Below are positions 15,102 through 22,980 of a DNA stretch of 64,000 bases, in pieces (the first letter of the stretch is position 1; each line of letters starts with the position of its first letter). The notes under the pieces are model-generated. The model searched no databases. It was not told the DNA's origin and saw only the letters and a program-made list of their open reading frames with translations. Position numbers and translations under genes: made by a program. Source of the stretch: Actinoplanes couchii (GTDB lineage: Bacteria > Actinomycetota > Actinomycetes > Mycobacteriales > Micromonosporaceae); assembly GCF_016862075.1 (NCBI RefSeq), contig NZ_BOMG01000105.1, positions 1 through 64,000 of the forward strand. The letters run 5' to 3'.

Positions 15102-17786
15102 ATGAATGTGGTGGCGATCGGGGGTGACTTGCCGGTAAAGGTCGGAACCCGGGAACCGCAGGGGGAGAGGATCACGTTGGCCGAGGGCAGCACCACCGAC
15201 GACGAGGTACAGCGCAAAGCGGCGGCGTACGCCAGGCAACCGACCGTCTGGGCCGCGGCGCCGCAACCGGAACGCGGACCTGGAGCCGTACGGCGAACCC
15301 TGGATCTGATCCGCATCGCCACCGGTGTGCTGGTGCTGGCGATCGTGCCGCCGGTGGTGCTCACCCTGGTCTTCGGCAATCCGGCCGGGCTGATCCCGTC
15401 GGGGGAGCAGTTCACCGAGTTCCGGGCCGCCAACCTGGCCTGGCACATCCCGGACCTGGTCGTCCACACGGTGGCCGCCGTGCTCTGGCTGTGCTGGCTC
15501 GCCACGGCGGTGCTGCTGGTCGGCAGCCTGCTGTCGCTGGCCGGTGGGTGGCGCCTGCCTCGGTGGCGGTTGCCGGCGCCGGTGCACCGGATGCTGTTCG
15601 GGCTCGCCGGAACCGCGGTCGTCGCCGTCGTCACCACCCCGCACGGTGGCGGCAGCGCTCCGGCTCCGGCCGTTGCTTCCGCCGGGACCACGGATCTGCA
15701 GCAGGGAACCGTCACCGTTCTGGTGGGGGAAGAGCGGTTCTCCTACCGCGTCAAACGCGGTGACAGCCTGTCCAAGATCGCCCGGAAGTGGCTGGGGGAT
15801 GCCGACCGGTGGCCGGAGATCTGCCGCCTCAACCGGCATCAGCACCAGGCCGGCGGGGCCCGGCTCACCGACTGCGACCTCATCCGCCCCGGCTGGCAAC
15901 TGCGCCTCCCCGACGATGCCCGGCAACCGGGCGCGGGCACCGAACCGGAACGCCGGGTTCCCGCGCCCCGACCTCCGGTAGCGGCGCCCGCCGATCCTCC
16001 CGTCACCGCACCGAGCCCGCCACCGTCGTCGCCACCACCCTCGACCTCGGCGACGCCGTCCGCCACTGCCTCACCCCAGCCCTCCACCAGTGACGACGGG
16101 ATCCACCTGCCCAGCGGTACCGTCGTCACCTGGACACTGGCTGCCGCGATCAGCACTGTGGTGGCGCTGCTCTGGCGCCAGCGCAGCCGCCGACGGATCG
16201 CTACCGGTAGCAGCATCGAGTTGCCGGCGCCCCGGCTACCCGAACCGGTCGACACCATCCACCGCCACGCCCGGCACCGGCCCGGCACCCCCACCACCAC
16301 GGTCCTGCCGGCACGACCGATCGGCTTCGACGGCCCCGGCACGCCCGGCGCCGTCCGCGGGCTGATCCTTGCCGCCCTCACCACCGGCGCACCGGACGAC
16401 CCCGACCACCGCGCCGAAGTCGTCATCGACCGCGCCACCTGCACCGACCTGTTCGGCCCCGGCCTCACCGGCTGGCCCCGCTTGCACATCACCGCCGACT
16501 TCACCGACACGATCAACACCGTCGACGCCCGCATCCTGCACCGCGCCCGGATCCTCGAAGAGCACAACCTCGACACCCTTGCCGCCGTACGCGACACCGC
16601 CCCTGCCGAAGAGGCTCTCCCGCCGATCCTGCTCATCGCCACGGCCACCGACGCCAGCGCCGAGCACGCCCGCATCACCCTCCGCCTGGGCACCGAACTG
16701 GACATCACCGCCGCACTCATCGGCCCGTGGCGCGACGGCACCACCCACCAGATCACCGCCGACGGTCACACCACAGCCCAGGACGGCCACTCGCCCCTGC
16801 TGCCCGAGCAGGTCGACGTCCTCGACCGCGGCGACGCCCTCGCCCTGCTGGCCACCATCCGCGAAGCCCACACCGGACAAACCGCCACCACCGAACCTTC
16901 CCAGCCCGAATGGCCCGACCCGTCCCAGCTCGAACCGGTCACCCAGCCGGTCGAACAGAACACCGGCGAACCCACAGCCGAGCCCGGCACCGTTGCTCCC
17001 GTTCGGATCCGCGTCCTCGGAGCCCCGCGCATCGACGGCATCACCCGGCCCGGCAACAACCTGCGCGCCAAGGCCGCCGAACTCGCCGTCTTCCTGGCCT
17101 GTCACCCCGACGGCGCCGACACCGACACCATCGGCGAACACCTGCTCGGCGACGTCCGCTTACGCCAGGCCAAACAACAGGTCCACACCAACGCCTCCAA
17201 CCTGCGCCACGTCCTGGCCCGCGCCGGCGGCCTCAACCCCGGCGGCTACCTGCTCAAACGCGGCACCACCAGCCGGTATCGTTTCGACACGGCCACCGTC
17301 ACCGTCGACCTGTGGCAACTACGCGACCTGCTGCAACGCGCCCGCCTCACCCCGGCCCCGGACCGCACCGACCTGCTCCAGCAGGCCTGCGACCTGTACA
17401 CGGCCCCACTGGCCGACGGCCACGACTACGAGTGGATCGACCCGCACCGCGAAGCTGTACGCCGCTGGGCGAGCGAGGCCCACCTCCTGCTCGCCGAAGA
17501 CCTTCTCGCCGCCACCCCGCAGAAAGCGGTCGACATCCTGGCCAAAGCCATCACCCTCGACCCATATCGCGAAGACCTCTACCAAGCGGCCATGCGAGCC
17601 CACCACGCCCTCGGCGACAGCGACGGCATCCGCACCGTCCTGCGAGCCCTGACGAAAGCCCTCACCGACCTCGACGCCGAACCGGATCCAAAAACCATCG
17701 ATCTGGCGAACCAGTTACGAGCCGGACTCATGAGACCGGGCAGGGCCTCTGGCCAGAACGCACCGCTACCGAATTCAGGACATTAA
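15102..17786 (+). CDS. Membrane LysM protein with C-terminal BTAD regulatory domain
   Basis: The 894-residue protein has, in order: a cytoplasmic start, two membrane helices (about 70-93 and 118-143), a third near 160-177, a LysM-like domain (YRVKRGDSLSKIARKWLGDA, then DRWPEICRLNR and LIRPGWQLRLP, about 213-272), a Pro/Ser/Thr-rich linker, another membrane helix (about 343-360), a conserved middle domain, and near 630-870 a winged-helix plus BTAD part (VRIRVLGAPRIDGI, LRAKAAELAVFLACHPDGAD, then EDLLAATPQKAVDILAKAIT and LDPYREDLYQAAMRAHHALG). The BTAD domain is the TPR-like activation domain of SARP regulators. The architecture links a wall-binding module to a regulatory module across the membrane. 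A partly similar LysM/BTAD layout is widespread in actinomycetes, but the function is not established. Confidence 0.8.
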   Translation: MNVVAIGGDLPVKVGTREPQGERITLAEGSTTDDEVQRKAAAYARQPTVWAAAPQPERGPGAVRRTLDLIRIATGVLVLAIVPPVVLTLVFGNPAGLIPSGEQFTEFRAANLAWHIPDLVVHTVAAVLWLCWLATAVLLVGSLLSLAGGWRLPRWRLPAPVHRMLFGLAGTAVVAVVTTPHGGGSAPAPAVASAGTTDLQQGTVTVLVGEERFSYRVKRGDSLSKIARKWLGDADRWPEICRLNRHQHQAGGARLTDCDLIRPGWQLRLPDDARQPGAGTEPERRVPAPRPPVAAPADPPVTAPSPPPSSPPPSTSATPSATASPQPSTSDDGIHLPSGTVVTWTLAAAISTVVALLWRQRSRRRIATGSSIELPAPRLPEPVDTIHRHARHRPGTPTTTVLPARPIGFDGPGTPGAVRGLILAALTTGAPDDPDHRAEVVIDRATCTDLFGPGLTGWPRLHITADFTDTINTVDARILHRARILEEHNLDTLAAVRDTAPAEEALPPILLIATATDASAEHARITLRLGTELDITAALIGPWRDGTTHQITADGHTTAQDGHSPLLPEQVDVLDRGDALALLATIREAHTGQTATTEPSQPEWPDPSQLEPVTQPVEQNTGEPTAEPGTVAPVRIRVLGAPRIDGITRPGNNLRAKAAELAVFLACHPDGADTDTIGEHLLGDVRLRQAKQQVHTNASNLRHVLARAGGLNPGGYLLKRGTTSRYRFDTATVTVDLWQLRDLLQRARLTPAPDRTDLLQQACDLYTAPLADGHDYEWIDPHREAVRRWASEAHLLLAEDLLAATPQKAVDILAKAITLDPYREDLYQAAMRAHHALGDSDGIRTVLRALTKALTDLDAEPDPKTIDLANQLRAGLMRPGRASGQNAPLPNSGH

Positions 17787-18022
17787 TGCGGCCAGAACTA
17801 CGCCCTGATCGAGAACGCCGACGTCGATTTCAACCTGAATATTGCGATCAACCGGAGGAGGGCGCGCGCATCAATCGGCGATTTCTGATCGTAAAATTGT
17901 TCTCGAAAGCGCGGACGAGCCCACCGGCACATCGGATGCCGGGAACGCCGATATGGGCATAGAAACGCACAGCAAGTGATCCGCCGGTCGGTGTTGCTAT
18001 TTTGGTGAATCGCCCGGGAGGA
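17787..18022. other. Intergenic stretch of lower GC between convergent genes
   Basis: This 236-base stretch is richer in A+T than its surroundings (for example GTAAAATTGTTCTCG near 17890). One plus-strand reading gives GQNYALIENADVDFNLNIAI before a stop, which looks protein-like but has no start and no match that I can name. No hairpin terminator is evident. It may hold the remains of a gene. Confidence 0.3.
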
Positions 18023-18643
18023 TCACTTCTCGCCGGGAACGAGCCGGCCCGGCGACGCCTGCCGCCGTTTCCAACTGACGGCGAGGACCCGGACGGCACC
18101 TGCCATGCCGGCTGCCGACAGCACCGCACCGCTGACGAAATCAGCCACCCGGTTCGGCCAGGGGAGCACTGCGGACGTGAAGAACAGGCCGAGGACCCAT
18201 GGTTCGAGCATGGCTCCGGCGGGCACCACGAGCCTGCTCACCAGGCCGATCGGGCCCGGGCGCCGGGCGATCGCGCCGACCAGGCCGAGAGGCCCACCCA
18301 CGATCATCGCGCCCAGGAGCCAATGCCGGTTGGCCGACCAGACATCCGCGTCGAAGATTCCGAAGACCATGCCGACGCCATAGTGCACGACACACGCGAT
18401 GAGCAGGGAGGCAGCCCCGGCGGCCACGGCCGCCAGCGGCTGGCGGACGAGCCATCCGGACAGCACCGCGAGCCCGGCCCACACCGACCCGGCGTTGACC
18501 AGCTGGCTGACCGTCAACCGCCCGGCCAGCAACGTGTTCGCCTGACCTTCCAGTTGACTCACGGTCGTCACATTCGAGGCGAGTGAAACCAGAGCCAACC
18601 CGCTGGCTGCGGCAATTACCAGCCACCATTCTCGTCGCGCCAT
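18023..18643 (-). CDS. Hypothetical integral membrane protein
   Basis: The 206-residue protein has five to six hydrophobic helices (REWWLVIAAASGLALVSLAS, VWAGLAVLSGWLV, LAAVAAGAASLLIACVVHYG, HWLLGAMIVGGPLGLVGAIA, and two near the end) and a short basic tail. A VVHYGVGMVFGIFDADVWSA loop is the most distinctive part. I do not recognise a transport or enzymatic motif. It has a plausible ATG at 18643, stands alone on the minus strand and is convergent to the LysM-BTAD gene. Functional prediction is not possible. Confidence 0.65.
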   Translation of the reverse strand: MARREWWLVIAAASGLALVSLASNVTTVSQLEGQANTLLAGRLTVSQLVNAGSVWAGLAVLSGWLVRQPLAAVAAGAASLLIACVVHYGVGMVFGIFDADVWSANRHWLLGAMIVGGPLGLVGAIARRPGPIGLVSRLVVPAGAMLEPWVLGLFFTSAVLPWPNRVADFVSGAVLSAAGMAGAVRVLAVSWKRRQASPGRLVPGEK

Positions 18644-18928
18644 GGCGAGAGTTTAGCTCCTATGAAATCATCACGGGGTCTGGAGTGGATCCGCTCTGGG
18701 CACGACCTGATTGGCAAAAGTCACATCGACCGGTCGATGGGGGCAAGATGGTCTCGGCAGTTTCGGTCGGCCGCGGAAACGCTGAAATCCGTATCGGACG
18801 GGCTTTTGGAGGTGTGGGTGGAGAGGGCTTTCTGGGCCGTCTCCCTGGAGATCGGGCATTACGATCGGAGGCGGTGACCGCGCTGCCTGTTCGCCCGTGC
18901 CCGTGCATGCGGGCACGAGGTCATCTAT

Positions 18929-19483
18929 TTATCCGGCCTGATCGAGCGCCGTTGCAGCATCAGGGGACACCAGGCCGAACAGCAACCGGTCCTGCCAGGT
19001 GTCGCGGACCAGGATGTGGTCGTGCAGGTAACCCTCCTGGCGCATGCCGATCTTCGTCAGCACCCGGTGGGAGCCGAGGTTGTCCGGGCTGCACGTCGCG
19101 GTGACCTTGCGGAGGTCCAGGGTGGCGAAACCGTAGCCGACCAGAGCGTGGGCGGCCTCGGTGGCATATCCACGACCCCAGGCCGGGCGGCCGAACGCGA
19201 AGTCCAGGGTCGCCCGGCGGTGCCGGTCACTGACCACCCGCAGCTCGATCGAGCCGGCCACGGCCCCGGTGGCACGGTCGGTCACCGCCAGGCCGTACCG
19301 GATCCGGGGTCGCACCGAGGCGGCCGCTACCGACGCCCGTACCTCAGCCGCGGTCTCTGATGGGGTTAAGGGTCCCCATGCCGTGTGCCGGGTCACTTGA
19401 GGATCAGCCGCGAACGCGTGGACCTCCGCCTCGTCGTCCAGCCGGAACTCGCGCAGCAGGAGCCGGGCGGTCACGATTTCCAT
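18929..19483 (-). CDS. GNAT family N-acetyltransferase (RimJ/RimL-like)
   Basis: The 184-residue enzyme starts MEIVTARLLLREFRLDDEAE, the typical opening of the RimJ/RimL-type Acetyltransf_3 group. It contains DFAFGRPAWGRGYATEAAHA (acetyl-CoA pyrophosphate loop, R/Q-x-x-G-x-A/G) and LGSHRVLTKIGMRQEGYL, the C-terminal family signature. Such enzymes acetylate N-terminal amines of ribosomal proteins or small amines and antibiotics. ATG 19483 lies inside the end of the MFS gene, giving an 80-base overlap in different frames; the upstream extension of the frame is a shadow of the MFS gene. It is the last gene of the 18.9-22.9 kb unit. Confidence 0.85.
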   Translation of the reverse strand: MEIVTARLLLREFRLDDEAEVHAFAADPQVTRHTAWGPLTPSETAAEVRASVAAASVRPRIRYGLAVTDRATGAVAGSIELRVVSDRHRRATLDFAFGRPAWGRGYATEAAHALVGYGFATLDLRKVTATCSPDNLGSHRVLTKIGMRQEGYLHDHILVRDTWQDRLLFGLVSPDAATALDQAG

Positions 19484-20633
19484 GTCTTCTCCCGAGGACA
19501 GCGACGACAGTGAGGACGGCGAGGACGGCCAGGAGCAGGAGCGCCCCGGCCACCGCGATGGTGTGGCGTACGCCGAGAACGGCCGCGAGGAACGTGAAGC
19601 CGGTGGTGCCCACGATCTGCGCACCGGCGAGAACGAGCGAGAGCAGCGCCACCGCGGTGGCCTGCCCGCCGGCGGGCGCCCGCTGCTGGATGAAGGTCGT
19701 CACCCCGGCCCGCAGGGTGAGGAAGAGAAAACCGACCGGGAGCAGCAGGGCAGCGGTCACGATCGTGCCGGAGGCGACCGCGACGGCCAGGACGAGGACG
19801 CCGAGCGCGGCCGCCTCGATCCGCACGGTTCGCACCGAGGAACGCCACCGCCACGTCAGGATCCCGCCGATCAGCGATCCCGCCGACATCGCGCCGAGGA
19901 ACAGGCCGTAGACGGCGACGTCGGTGGCCCGCTCGTGATGGACCAGGAGCAGCAGCAGGGTGGGCAGGCTGGTGCCGACCAGCGCGGCGGCGGTGGCCGC
20001 GACGGTCACGGTGACGACTTCCCGGTCCCGGATCAGGCCGGCCAGCAGCTGCCGTGCGGTGAAGGCTCGCGGGGTCACGGTGCGGCGGGCATCGGGAAGG
20101 AGCAGAAGGACAATTGTCGGTACGGCGTAGGAGACCGCGTTGAGGACGAACGCCCCGCCGGTTCCGAGCGTGGTGATGGTGGGCGCCGCGATCAGCGAGC
20201 CGGCGATCAGGCCGGTGTCCAGAGCGACGGTGTTGACGATGGTGCCGGGCCGGATCCGCCCGTCGCCTGTCACCCCCGAAATCAGGACCTGCCAGGCGGC
20301 GGTGCCGAGTGCGGCGACCAGGTTGAGCAGCACGACCCCGGCCAGGATTCCGGCGTCACCGGGCTTGCCGAGGCCCATGCCGAGGGCGATCATCGCGAGC
20401 GCCGGCTGGGTGCCGAGCAGCACCGCGCGGGGCGAGAACCGGTCGGCGAGCCGGCCGCCCACCCCGCCGAGCAGCAGCACCGAGACCGTGGGCAGGACGG
20501 CGACCAGCCCGACGAGCCGGTCCCCGCCGGGGATCGCGAGGATGATCAGGGACTGGGCGATCCCCTGCAGGCTGGTGCCGGTCTGGGACAGGGCCCGGCT
20601 GGTGAACAGCAGTGGCAGGGCGCGGGCCGTCAT
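19404..20633 (-). CDS. MFS transporter (exporter-like)
   Basis: The 409-residue protein has 12 hydrophobic segments and the MFS loop 2-3 motif GGRLADRFSPRAVLLGTQPA. GTSLQGIAQSLIILAIPGGD at the start and the RAGVTTFIQQRAPAGGQATA stretch in the C-half resemble MFS_3/enterobactin-exporter-like proteins, for example export of small natural products. It starts at 20633 with an ATGA overlap to the deacetylase gene and runs 80 bases into the acetyltransferase gene, ending in an arginine-rich tail. The long overlap suggests the original stop codon was lost and the tail was extended. As exporter of the unit it may carry the product of the glycosyltransferase/deacetylase/acetyltransferase set. Confidence 0.82.
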   Translation of the reverse strand: MTARALPLLFTSRALSQTGTSLQGIAQSLIILAIPGGDRLVGLVAVLPTVSVLLLGGVGGRLADRFSPRAVLLGTQPALAMIALGMGLGKPGDAGILAGVVLLNLVAALGTAAWQVLISGVTGDGRIRPGTIVNTVALDTGLIAGSLIAAPTITTLGTGGAFVLNAVSYAVPTIVLLLLPDARRTVTPRAFTARQLLAGLIRDREVVTVTVAATAAALVGTSLPTLLLLLVHHERATDVAVYGLFLGAMSAGSLIGGILTWRWRSSVRTVRIEAAALGVLVLAVAVASGTIVTAALLLPVGFLFLTLRAGVTTFIQQRAPAGGQATAVALLSLVLAGAQIVGTTGFTFLAAVLGVRHTIAVAGALLLLAVLAVLTVVAVLGRRHGNRDRPAPAARVPAGRRGGGPRVRG

Positions 20634-21292
20634 CCGGCGAGGAGTTCGGACACCGTCACCGGGGTGAGGTCCTGCTCGGCGAGCGCGGCGAGGATGCGGG
20701 GCAGGGCGTCCGCGGTCCGGGGCGCGTTCGGGCCGCCGATGTGGAACAGCACGATCGAGCCGGGCCGCACCGCCGGGACCACGGTGTCGACGATGTGGTC
20801 GGCCGAGTCGCAGAAGGCGTCGCCCGATTCCACGTCCCAGTGCACCACGGTGGCCCCGGTATCGAGCACCGCCCGCAGGGCCTCGTCGGTGTGGCAGCCG
20901 CCCGGGAATCGGAAGTAGCGGGTGGCCCGGCCGGTCAGCGTTTCCAGCGTCGCGACCGGCCGGACCACCTCGTCGTGCCATTCCTCCGGCGGCGCCAGCC
21001 CGAGGGTGTAGCACTGGGGCCGGAAGCCGCGGTGCGTCTCGGAGTGTGTCGCCAGCTCGAAGAGGTCGTGGTCGCCGATGCGCCTCGTCTCGGCGGGATA
21101 GGTCGCCATCCACAGGCCGGTGAAGAAGAAGGTCGCCGGCGTACGGGTGGCGACCAGGTGGTCGACGATACGCATGTCGGCGTACGAGTCGACGGTGCCG
21201 GCGACCAGCCGGGCCCGCATCGCGGAGGTCAGGTCCGCGTCGAAGGTGAGCGCCACCCGACGCCGTGCCCGGGAACCGTGCGTGACGATCAT
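20630..21292 (-). CDS. Polysaccharide deacetylase family protein
   Basis: The 220-residue protein shows the NodB-homology motifs: RRVALTFDAD (motif 1, catalytic Asp pair), ELATHSETHRGF (motif 2, metal-binding His-x3-His), YFRFPGGCHTDEAL (motif 3) and VLFHIGG near the end (motif 5 His). There is no signal peptide or membrane helix, so unlike cell-wall chitin/peptidoglycan deacetylases it should act inside the cell, on a soluble sugar or glycoside. Start and stop overlap neighbours by ATGA on both sides, so it is translationally locked into the operon between the GNAT-like gene and the MFS gene. This fits deacetylation of an N-acetyl-sugar moiety of a small molecule. Confidence 0.88.
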   Translation of the reverse strand: MIVTHGSRARRRVALTFDADLTSAMRARLVAGTVDSYADMRIVDHLVATRTPATFFFTGLWMATYPAETRRIGDHDLFELATHSETHRGFRPQCYTLGLAPPEEWHDEVVRPVATLETLTGRATRYFRFPGGCHTDEALRAVLDTGATVVHWDVESGDAFCDSADHIVDTVVPAVRPGSIVLFHIGGPNAPRTADALPRILAALAEQDLTPVTVSELLAG

Positions 21293-21867
21293 GCGAGCCG
21301 GAACCGGCGCAGATACTCCTGCTTGCGGTCCTCGTGGATGTGCAGGACGAGTTTCACCATCGGGCCGTACCGCTCGTCGAAGGTCATCCCGTCGATCACG
21401 AAGCCCATCTTGAGCTGCATGATGATGGCCGGCGAGTTGTGCGGATGATGGTGCGACGTGATCCGCTCATAACCGAGTTCGCGCAGGTAGTCGAGGAACA
21501 GCGGGTAGAACCGGGCGGCGCCGCGGATCCGGTGCTCGGGCAGGAACCCGGTGCTGCGCAGATAGAAGGTGGACCGGTCCTCCATCTCACCGCACATCCA
21601 GCCCACCACCGCGCCGTCGGCGTCACTGATCAGGAACCGCTCGTGGTGGATGCCCTCGTGGACCTCGCGCAGGCGCCCGGCGGCGGCCCGCCGTTGTTCG
21701 GGGACGGCGTACGCCGGCTCGTGGTTGAAGACCCGCCGGTACAGCGCGGCGGTGGCCTCGTTGAACCGGACCGGGTCGTCGCACGCCTCGCCGATCAGCC
21801 CGGAGCTCTCGTTCTTGACCGGGAAGTGCCGGTCCCGGATCTCGGCGATGAAGGCCGCCGTCGTCAT
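21289..21867 (-). CDS. GNAT-like N-acetyltransferase
   Basis: The 192-residue product contains ERFLISDADGAVVGWMCGEM, then STGFLPEHRIRGAARFYPLF and YERITSHHHPHNSPAIIMQL with KMGFVIDGM. The order of strands, an R-G loop where acetyl-CoA phosphates bind and the N-x-x-A...K-x-G-F signature mark a GNAT fold. The motif RIRGAARFYPLF is unusual for the pyrophosphate loop, so the group may be a separate subfamily. ATG 21867 overlaps the end of the glycosyltransferase gene by ATGA. Acceptor unknown; operon context suggests an amino sugar or amine in a glycoconjugate. Confidence 0.75.
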   Translation of the reverse strand: MTTAAFIAEIRDRHFPVKNESSGLIGEACDDPVRFNEATAALYRRVFNHEPAYAVPEQRRAAAGRLREVHEGIHHERFLISDADGAVVGWMCGEMEDRSTFYLRSTGFLPEHRIRGAARFYPLFLDYLRELGYERITSHHHPHNSPAIIMQLKMGFVIDGMTFDERYGPMVKLVLHIHEDRKQEYLRRFRLA

Positions 21868-22877
21868 ACCCTCCCCATTTCCGTCGTGCGTCGACCGGCG
21901 ATCAGCCGGTCCACCGACGTGTCCACACAGAAGTGCTGCTCGGCCAGGGCCCGCATGACCCCGGGTGGCGTGGCCAGCGCCTGTTTCACATCGGCCATGA
22001 CCAGCCCCGGATCCCGGTTGTGGCCGTACCCGGTGAGGTTGCGTTCCATCAGTTCCGGCAGGTTCGTCTCGGTGACCGGACCGGCGTAGCCGTACCCGGC
22101 GCACAACACCGGCAACCCGCTCGCCATCGCCTCCATCACGCCACGGCCGAGCGAGACGACCACGTCGGCGTCCCGCAGCAGGCGCGGCACCGACCGGTTC
22201 GGCACGTGGTTCATCAGCAGGATCTCGTCGCCGAAGCGTCGCTCCAGCTCCCAGAACCCGGGCCCGTCGCCGACCACCCGGACGTCGGTCGCCAAACGGT
22301 CCAGGTTCTCGATCAACGCGGTGAGCACCCGTTCGCGCCCGGAATCCAGCCGGCAGTACATCAGCACCCGGGGCCGGTCCGGGACGCCTCCGAACCGGTC
22401 GGCCGGCTGGAAACGGGTCAGGTCCACGCCTTGCGGAACCAGCACGCACTTGCTGGACGGCACGCGTTTGCGTTGCGTACGAACCGCGTTCTCGGTCATG
22501 CAGACGAAGTGGCTGCACCGGTCCGTGAGATAGGCGCTGACCACGGTCTTCGGATCATGGATGATCTTCAGCGCCGGAATCGCCGGACCGAACGCCGCAA
22601 CCATCTCGTCGGGCGCCTCGTCGACGAGCAGCAGGTCGACGCCGCCCGCCGGTCCAGCGCCGACGGTCACACCGGGAAGACGCTGCAGGGTTGTCAGTAC
22701 GGGTAGCCGATCCGCGCCGCGGGCCGTCACCTGAACCGAGTGGCCACGGCGGGAGAAAGCGGTGATCAGATCCAGGATGTACGTCTGCTGGCCGTACGTG
22801 TGAAACCGGCCGTCCATCGCATGCTTGCCGTCGTAGAGAGAGTTGTCCGAACCATCGAGGAGATAGGCGATACGCAT
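21864..22877 (-). CDS. Glycosyltransferase (GT-B fold, GT4-like)
   Basis: The 337-residue cytoplasmic protein starts MRIAYLLDGSDNSLYDGKHA, then shows the N-terminal Rossmann half (GQQTYILDLITAFSRRGHSV), VLVPQGVDLTRFQPADRFGG at the domain junction, RVLMYCRLDSGRERVL, and the donor-binding DADVVVSLGRGVMEAMASGL followed by PVLCAG. The last part replaces the usual E-x7-E motif with GVMEAMASG, close to GT4 enzymes. The donor and acceptor are unknown. It is the first gene of the minus-strand unit with four ATGA-coupled or overlapping genes behind it. The 103-base gap upstream should hold the promoter. Confidence 0.82.
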   Translation of the reverse strand: MRIAYLLDGSDNSLYDGKHAMDGRFHTYGQQTYILDLITAFSRRGHSVQVTARGADRLPVLTTLQRLPGVTVGAGPAGGVDLLLVDEAPDEMVAAFGPAIPALKIIHDPKTVVSAYLTDRCSHFVCMTENAVRTQRKRVPSSKCVLVPQGVDLTRFQPADRFGGVPDRPRVLMYCRLDSGRERVLTALIENLDRLATDVRVVGDGPGFWELERRFGDEILLMNHVPNRSVPRLLRDADVVVSLGRGVMEAMASGLPVLCAGYGYAGPVTETNLPELMERNLTGYGHNRDPGLVMADVKQALATPPGVMRALAEQHFCVDTSVDRLIAGRRTTEMGRV

Positions 22878-22980
22878 CGCCGAGGATCATATTGATACCG
22901 ACATCTCAGCGCTACACCTGATGTACCGGGACAAAGCAGCCAACCGGGGCGAGACGTCGGTAGGGTGCGATCAGTGGGCA

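Noticed and set aside
18644..18928. Possible small gene between the membrane protein and the acetyltransferase (frames at 18662 and 18671)
   Set aside because: No ribosome site and no conserved-looking segment on either strand; treated as intergenic.
18929..22877. Aminoglycoside or mycothiol biosynthesis cluster
   Set aside because: No inositol-phosphate synthase, dehydrogenase/aminotransferase pair or MshB/MshC homologue is present; the deacetylase is NodB-type, not MshB-type.
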